The notes beneath the pieces were generated by a model, which did not search any database, was not told the DNA's origin, and saw nothing but the letters and a program-made list of their open reading frames with translations. The position numbers were made by a program, and so were the translations under genes. Shown here in pieces: positions 56,818 to 64,000 of a DNA stretch of 64,000 nt. How positions within the stretch are numbered: the first letter of the stretch is position 1; each line of letters opens with the position of its first letter. The stretch lies in contig CM041465.1 in the NCBI GenBank assembly GCA_023213395.1, positions 204,731,741 to 204,795,740 of the forward strand, in the 5' to 3' direction. Origin of the DNA: Cycas panzhihuaensis. Lineage: Eukaryota > Cycadophyta.

Positions 56818-58755
56818 ATATACTACTACTACTTCAAATGTCTATAAATTTGGCTACAAGTGTTTGATTGATTTAATTTATTTTTTGAATTTATGATTTT
56901 TAACATCTACTTACCATTAGAAGTGGTTTTAGTTCCATCATATATTAGAGTAAAAAGTTAGTAGAGCTTCTCTACAGATGTTATAAACTATAAACAATCA
57001 AATATAAAAGAATGGACTAAATTTTTAGGACCTTCAAAATCTTAGGGTAAATTTCAAAGAGTATAAATGAGAAAATAATAGAAAAATAAATAAAATACAT
57101 ATGAGGCTTAACTAGTTATACACCAAAGTAAACAACATAACAAAAATATTAATAGTAAGGGATTCTAAGAAGAAAGAGAACACCAATAATGACAATGATA
57201 AGGAAGAAGATTAGAAAGAATATAAACAATATAAGGAAGAGGATTGGAAGAAGCATAAGAAATATGAGGACCACCAATAGTCAATCTTTGCCATAATCTA
57301 AAGGCACCAATCTATCCCGAAGATGATAATATTAAAGAAGATGAATGATTATCAAAAATAAAAAATAATATTGATGCACTCTCTATTAGTGAGGCAAAAG
57401 AACAAATCAACTTTACCATAGACCATCAAATAGGATATATGTTTCATTTGGTAATACTTTAGAAAAGGAAAGGAAAAACTCATAATTTTAAATATTTTAT
57501 GGAAGCCTTTAAAGAACAAATAGAAGAACTCAAGAAACCTAATATGAGGGCTAACACCTCCTTCATCAAGGGTTCCTCACCATATATAAGTAATTCATAA
57601 TCCACAATATGAACAGAGGTCCTTTATTCTAAAATAAAAACATCACATGAAATGAGCAATATAATGTAATAAGAGAAGGTTAAATATTAAATCACTTAAA
57701 GAGGATTCAATGTTACAATAGTGCCTAAAAGCATAAGCCTAGGATCCAAGAAAGTTAAGCCTAGCAAGTAAGGTATCTTGAGCTATGAAGATAATAGTTC
57801 TAACATATGCAAAGGCCCAAGCATTATACGAAGGAAGCAAGAAGGCAAAATGGATAGGGAAAGGCACTTAACATTTATCACATATGTAAAAACTAATGGA
57901 GCAAAAGGAACCAATACATGAAGATTAATGAGAAGATCAATATTGAAGATAACAAAGGAGAAGAATGCAAAAAAGACTCAGACATGGGGCACTCTCATGA
58001 CATTAAGTCAACCTATATGGCATAAGAAAATGCAAAGAATAGCTAGCCTAGGGTTCTCTTACAATCATGTAAGAGGCACCACATGCGAACACCATCAAGC
58101 TCTTTGGTTACCTTAAAAAATAAAAAGTTATGATTCTCATCAATCTAGGTAGTGCCTATAATTTAATTGACACTCGAATAGCTAGGAAAATAAGATTGAA
58201 TATAAAGAGAAAATAGTCTTATATCTCATGCCTAAGAGAATATAGCTTAGGAAAAATTAAGCACTAATAACTTCATATAGGTAATTATGAATTTTTAACC
58301 AATTACTATCCCACTCTTATAGAAGGATTTGACATAATCTTATATATCATATGGCTATGAACACTTAGGGCTTGTGCCCTAAATCATGACAAGAGCTTCA
58401 TTAGGCTTAGAATAGATGGGCAAAAATATCAAGTAATAATAAGTCATACTCGAACACCAAAAGTTAAAACTATAATAGGCAACATGAGGAATAATTGGGT
58501 TATTGGATAAAATATAAACCTATTATGATCAGCATCCTAAGATCAAAGGACATACTTGTAGAATGAAATACAAAGAATGACTCACTAAGACTAGGTTGTC
58601 TTCTTCATTGCATTATTCTTTTAGTCTAAGGAGCTAAAGGAGGGATATTTTGTATAATAAAGGATGATCATTTAGCTTACTGACCTACTTAAAAGGAGTA
58701 GGATGAACCATTATCGATGCTTTATAGGCAAAGCATATTTCGAAGGAGTGAGAAT
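56818..58755 (+). pseudogene. Element G internal region with gypsy protease
   Basis: 56,818-58,080 is A-rich with no certain motif and may be decayed gag (a charged stretch lies near 57,160-57,260). At 58,085-58,450 a retropepsin-like domain is readable: KVMILINLGSAYNLIDTRIA, where gypsy elements have LIDSGS-HNFID, so the catalytic Asp is Asn; then LHIGNYEFL, FDIILYIIWL-stop-TLRAC, and FIRLRIDGQKYQV. This order and spacing are those of the gypsy protease. The 3' LTR follows 300 bases later with no RT, RNase H or integrase between. Confidence 0.65.
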
Positions 58756-59113
58756 TATTATGAACCTATAACACTAATGAAAATTGGCCATAGTTATAGC
58801 TAGATCATGGATTAATAAAAGTTGGCCTCAATTATAATTATTAGAAGTTAGCTTTTTTATTATTAGGGACTAGGTATCTTATTATTATTATTATTACTAG
58901 AAGTTAGTTTCATTATTATAAGAAAGTTAATTTTTTAAAGGTGACTAATTTTGACACCTATAAATAAAGAATTATCATTCATTTATAAACATTCTTTTGT
59001 AAGTTAATTCATTTGGGGTCTTTTGACCATTTGGGTCCTAGGAGTTTCATCTTAGTTTTTGTTTCAATTTTATTTTGTATATATGGAAGCAAACCAAATT
59101 TAGGATCACTTTA
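58756..59113 (+). repeat. Element G 3' LTR
   Basis: Starts tattatgaacc, ends ggatcacttta, followed by gatgt (59114-59118). 358 bp. Preceded by the purine-rich cgaaggagtgagaa, a plausible polypurine tract. Confidence 0.85.
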
Positions 59114-59378
59114 GATGTTAGTCCTAATGATTTGAAGTAATTAATCAAAAATATTTGCATTGCTAACTAGCTAATTATTAATGCACTAGTGAGCCAATAT
59201 AAAAAAAAGAAGATTCACCACACCCAATAGAAAATCCATAACATCACAAATATTAGAACCTTGATGACCAACCAACCTCTATTATCATTCATCTAAACAA
59301 GTTAAAAACACTTAAAGGTTACTCACACACCACATAAGCCAAACCACATTATGATGTTATATGCATATAAGCTTAAGG

Positions 59379-62300
59379 ATCAAACATGAAATGCCAATCT
59401 TCTAAATTCTGGGCCATTCCCTATATTATTATATTCAATTATCAACCAGTAAAACCTATTCCTAAAAAGCATAGGACCCAAAATTTCAACCTTACCTTGC
59501 TTAAGAGCAACCTCCCTATTAGCCAAAACATCCACTCTATTATTATATTAGGACAAGATGTGTTGAAAAGTAATACTTTGAAATATTTTACTCATACCCA
59601 TGGCTTTATGATAAAGATACTTTATGTATATGCCGATAGGAGCTTTGTTATTTATCATGGCCTCAATCACCATATTTGAGTCTCTAAGAACTTATAGTCA
59701 CTTGACTTTAGCTTCTCCTATTAAAGTTAATCCCCTAATTAATGCTAAGAGTTTAGTTGCATCATTTGAAGTAGTCTTGAGTCCCTCAACAAGCTCTACA
59801 AGGATCTTCTTATAGGGGTCTCTAATAAAACCCCCAGCTCTAACCAGTCATGGATTGTGTTCTGAATCCCTATCAAAGAAAGAGATAATAATATCTTTTT
59901 TCTAATGCTAACTTGTATTCGACCTTGTGGTCACCATGCCTAATGTTCTTTATACTAATATACAATTCATTTAACATATTAAATTCTCTAATAGAAAGGG
60001 GCTTACTTAATTGGATAACAAATTTATAGGCATTAACTAAAAGCCTCAATTGCCCTTTTATGTAATACCAACATGTTAATGAGAATGGGGGTTTCCCTTG
60101 AAATATGGCTTTATTCCATGATAACTATGTATACTAATAGATTATACAAGGTAAGAGAATCCAAATTTGTTAGATAACTAGTTTATCCTTAAGTTAATAA
60201 GAAAACTTTCCAACCCATATGGTGTCGAGATGCATTAGGTATTAATTGCCATAAGATGAATAGGTATGCATTTCAGTAGCCTCCACACTTTAAAGATGAA
60301 TGAGCATTATATAAATAAGTGTGTTATACTCTCTTTATTACCTTTACACAACATGCATATAGATAAGCCTACAATCCCTTTTCTACACAAGTTTTTCAAT
60401 GGTTAGAATAGCTCTATTTATAACTAGCCAAATAAACTAATCTACTTTTTGGATCAATGGTTTTTCCATAAGTGTCAACATCATGATGCTCCTTATAAAT
60501 TGTGGAGATCCTTCTCCTTTTATACCATCGTATATATAGTGTTGATGGTGGATGATCTTGGACCCAAGCAAGGTTCCTACATAATATTATCATCTCCCCC
60601 CTAGATCATAATCCTTCATTATGTAAGCATCAAATTAAGGTGCTCATATTCTAGTTAGAGGTTATCTAGAATTCTAGGCCACACTTCCATGCTTTTAATA
60701 ATCCATGGTATTTCCTTCACTCTTCTTTTTAAAAAAAACTACCAACCGTATGTACCAGTTCTGTCTTAAACCATAATTGAAGGTATGCAATTATGTTATC
60801 ACTAGAAATTGATGGAATCCCATGGATTGGATCCAACCATACATTAACCTTACTACCATCATTGATCTTCCATGAGATGCCTATATTGAACAAGATCATA
60901 CTATCATAAATTTTGCTCTGTAATGGAGATCCATCTTTACACAACTTCGTATTTAGGTTTATGATGGTCTCATGTATCCCACTTAGGTACTTAGGTACCA
61001 AAATTCTTGTAAATAAAGAATTTGGTTCTATTAACATTCTCCATCTAATCTTGGCCTTGTATAATAGAGGAACCCATGATATGGGCCTAATAACTAGTCA
61101 TCACAATCCTTCAAGGATGTACATTATGTCCCATTTAATGAAATAGAACTTCATGTACTTAAGGTCCTAGGCACCTTTCCATAAAAACACCATGATTTGT
61201 TATTTTACTTTATCTAATAATCTCATAGGAATTTGGCTTACAAGTAATAAATAAATTAAATTAAACCCTAATACTACTTTCATAAAATGGCTCCACCAGT
61301 GAGGGATAACCATCTAGAGGTTTAGGAATTAATCCTTAAGCCTATCTAATCCCTAATGTCTTTTCCATAGAGTCGCTTCTTATTTCTTATGACTAATGGG
61401 AACAAGTGAAAATTTACTTACTTTCATATAATTAGAACTCCAAAATTAGGTTTAACCTTTGAGATAGCATATTATAGTAGTTAACTATCATGACTTTGGT
61501 TTGTTTAGAATTGATCTTAATTTTAGATGTTAAACAAAAACAATCTAGGACATTTTTAAATTTCCTTACTTCAACCACTAATGCATAACCAAAAAGTAGT
61601 GTATTCATCAATGAATTAAGTATGGGAGATATTCTCCAATCTTGAAGTGAAGAAAACACCACACAAGTGCCCATTTCTTCACTTATGAGATAATGTTCTA
61701 GTAAGGACTCCTACCATGATCATAAATAGGGTAGACGACAAGGGGCATCCCTGCCTAATACCCTTCAAGGCTCTAAAGAATTTGGCAAGATATCCATTAA
61801 CTGATACTTAAAATAAAGAAGTATAGATATAAGCCCTAGTTGACCTGATCCAAATTTCATAAAATTCTATTTTGGCAAGGATCTTCAATAAAGGCCCAAT
61901 GAAGTTAATCAAAAGCAAAATCGAGCTTTACCAACATCATCTTTATCTTAGAGATGTGGGTTGAGTGAATAATATCCTTGGCTATAATCACTCAATTAAT
62001 GATCTATCTACCTTTTATAGTTATACCTTGCTCTGTAAAACTAATGGAAGGTAAAATTTCCTAAAGGCTATTAGCCATAATTTTAGCAATTATTTTATAT
62101 AGAAAGTTATGTAAGGAGATAGGTATGAACCTTTCCACATTGGATATATGCTTATCCTTTGAGATTAATGCTAAAAATATGGAGTTCAACACTTTTAACA
62201 TGTGCCCCATTCTCCTTGATTCTATTACCATCTAAGGAAGATAAATCTTAATGACCTCCCAAATTGCTTGGAAAAAGTTGACTTGAAATCTTTCCAACCC

Positions 62301-63691
62301 TAGAGATTTATCTAGTTTTATTATAAATATGATATAGTGCAACTAACCCAAGGTGATTAGTTTTATTAGGTTAGAATTTATTTATGGTTATACCATCCTT
62401 GGAATAACCTTTAATATCTCATATTGTATGAAGTCTCTTTCTATTTTGTCTTCTGCTAATAGTGTTATAAATTGTTCTCTTACAATTACTTGAACATTTG
62501 CCTATGTATAGGCTATGAAACCACCATTAATTTAGAGCTCTATTATCCTATTTTTTATCTATTAAGCTTTAATTACTTTATAAAAAACATTAAGGGTTGA
62601 AATCCCCTTACTTAACCCATAACATATGAGAATAAAATCTTGCAATTATATCATGAACTTTCTTAATGGATTCTAGTCTAGTAGTTAGTCCCTCCTCCCT
62701 TCCATCAGTTGGGTATTATTACCTACATTTATTTTCTTATTTTAAGCTTTTAATCTATCCATAATCTACTAATGCTCCAACCTAAATTGATCCATGATGT
62801 TACAATGCCAGACCTTCATATTACTCTTGATATACCACAACTCAAAATAAGAGATATATATCTTTTTCTAAAACATTAGGCTTATACCCACCATTACTTA
62901 ATCAAAGGTATAAAATCTGGACGGTTGATTAACCCTTGATTAGACTTAAATGGGGAGTTCCCAAAGTTATGTATACTTTACATCTTGAGGAGGATAAGGA
63001 TATGATTCAATCTGGCCCTAGTTTAGATGCCTATCTCTACATCATTAGAGTCCACTTAGGCTTTAAAGACCATAAACCTTTCTAGCCTTTCCATATTTAG
63101 TTATGAGCCATGTCTTCTATTAGTCCATGTAAAAACCCTACTAGCTAGCTCAACATCAACTAGCCCTATTTCTTCCATCATATTCATAATTGTCTTTGTA
63201 TGATTACTCAAGAAATAGTACCCTCCAAGCTTCTGACTCAAATGCTAGATCAAGTTAATGTCACCTATGACTATCTAATGTTGAATATTCTTTAACTTAC
63301 TATCTTATTACACATTAGCCCAACAACCTCTAGCTAAAGAAAAATGGTTCAAACCATAAACATTGGCATTGTTAATCATATTATCACTACTTAAACCTTG
63401 GACCTTGATCTTAATTTAGTCTCTACTCCTAATAAATTCCACCAATAAAAGAGTCTTGTAATCCCATAGGGAGATGATACCTCCAAATTGACCATAAGTA
63501 CTCATGCTTATAATTGAGTATCTATTGCCATTCCATAGTTAATTCCATATTTTTAAATTAACTTCCAATAACTAAGTTTCTTGAAGAAGGATGGCATTGA
63601 GGTTCCATTCCTTGATCTGCACCTTAAGGGTTCATTTTGATGAGGCTAAACTTAACCCCCTTACATTCCATAAGACAATAACCATTTCCAT
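59379..63691 (-). pseudogene. LINE E ORF2: endonuclease-RT-zf-RVT-RNase H
   Basis: Minus strand from ATG 63691. Endonuclease: VLWNVRGLSLASSK and NAILLQETKL (63,570-63,670), NVYGLNHF, VIGDINLI (GDFN type) near 63,255, VFTWTNRR. RT: LGLERFQVNFFQAIW, FLALISKDKHISNVERFIPIS (near 62,120-62,200), KIKMMLVKLDFA, KGIRQGCPLSSTLFMIM (61,715-61,765). The catalytic box region SLMNTLLFGYA near 61,600 has lost both Asp residues of F-ADD. FLWKGA, RILVPKYLSG and GISWKINDGSKVNVWLDP follow, then the zf-RVT cluster CMLCKGNKESITHLFI (60,300-60,370). RNase H scraps: LALIRGINL, DSNMVIEAMI, NRVDVLAN. The frame ends at TGA 59379. Stops are very numerous. Confidence 0.85.
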
Positions 63692-64000
63692 CCAAGCTGG
63701 AATAATGCCTTTCTTATTTTCAAGTCACCTTTAAATTAGTTGGGGACCTCACCCTTATGAGTGTCTAGTATAAGTCTATCAATGTTTAGGGTCAATTATG
63801 CTTATGTCCCAATTTTTACCCCTCTTATAACTTCTATTTAATAGATTTCATTCTTATATTTTCTACCCTTCCTTTTCTCCATATCCCCATAATAAGCTTT
63901 AGGCAGTAGCATCCCTCCCACCTTTAAAAGTAGTTTCATCAATGGTAAACTCTTAAGGTGCATTTATAGTATTATGTATATATAATCTACATCTATCAAG
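63692..64000 (-). other. LINE E, ORF1-ORF2 junction region
   Basis: Upstream of the ORF2 start on the minus strand. It should contain the end of ORF1, but no motif survives. Confidence 0.35.

Larger units (their letters stand above)
43770..59113 (+). mobile_element. Element G, outer LTR retrotransposon of the nest
   Basis: Two homologous LTRs (43770-44118 and 58756-59113) are flanked by the 5-bp duplication gatgt (43765-43769 and 59114-59118). Inside G lies element F, and inside F lies H. After subtracting F, G has about 2.8 kb of its own sequence: primer site, a short leader, then 56,818-58,755 ending in a gypsy-type protease close to the 3' LTR. RT, RNase H and integrase are absent, so G is either a deletion derivative or a non-autonomous gypsy-related element. 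Confidence 0.88.
59119..64000 (-). mobile_element. LINE E, minus-strand L1-type element (5' end outside)
   Basis: A decayed LINE read from right to left: endonuclease, RT, zf-RVT, RNase H, then 3' UTR. ORF1 and the 5' end would lie beyond 64,000. The 3' end is not resolved. Element G begins at 59,118, near or in the 3' UTR. Its RT motifs (GIRQGCPLS, YLG-PL) differ from LINEs A-C, so it is another family. Confidence 0.82.

Noticed and set aside
59386-59815. Plus-strand frames of 97 and 63 codons near the LINE E 3' end
   Set aside because: Antisense to the LINE E RNase H and C-terminus.
1-64000. Endogenous pararetrovirus or other viral sequence
   Set aside because: All pol regions have LTRs or LINE structure, and no movement protein, coat protein or pararetroviral gene order is seen.
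1-64000. Cellular genes, tRNA genes, CRISPR arrays or bacterial operon features
   Set aside because: No exon-like conserved domain, no tRNA cloverleaf and no regularly spaced short repeats; all recognised domains are transposon proteins.

Overview
This window is repeat-dense nuclear DNA from a seed plant. The evidence is the element families present: Ty1/copia and Ty3/gypsy LTR retrotransposons primed by initiator-tRNA-Met-like sites, and plant L1-type LINEs with a DUF4283-like ORF1 and an ORF2 ordered endonuclease, reverse transcriptase (RT), zf-RVT, RNase H. The species cannot be named from this. I found no intact cellular gene, no tRNA or rRNA gene and no CRISPR array. Every recognisable coding stretch is a decayed transposable-element pseudogene, and most long open frames are antisense or out-of-frame shadows.

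Layout. (1) 1-12,645: a 5'-truncated LINE on the minus strand (LINE B) is split by a gypsy element whose 3' part fills 1-3888 and by a second, nearly full-length LINE of the same family (LINE A, 5904-12157) with a 13-15 bp target duplication. (2) 13,555-24,491: a minus-strand copia relic (copia D) carries a plus-strand copia (copia E, 13,652-20,831) inside its own 3' LTR. Copia E contains a recent 779-bp tandem duplication. (3) 24,783-31,035: LINE C, plus strand, bounded by a 13-bp target duplication. (4) 31,049-43,769: old AT-rich relic DNA with a minus-strand gypsy gag fragment, a LINE RT fragment (LINE D) and faint copia remains. (5) 43,770-59,113: a three-level nest in which gypsy-like element G (duplication gatgt) contains non-coding element F (ctaaa), which contains gypsy H with a chromodomain-like tail (ctaga). 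H itself has an internal tandem duplication of gag-PR-RT. (6) 59,119-64,000: LINE E on the minus strand, from the endonuclease to the RNase H, with its 5' end beyond the window.

How it fits together. Insertion order can be read directly: G before F before H, D before E, LINE B before both LINE A and gypsy I. LTR comparison by eye gives about 10 percent divergence for E and about 15 percent for H. In-frame stops are strikingly biased to TAG, as expected from C-to-T decay at CAG/CTG (CHG) sites. I did not find a convincing undescribed biological system. The most useful results are the exactly delimited nest boundaries, the two internal tandem duplications of contrasting age, and the LINE 3'-terminal motif shared by LINE A and LINE C.
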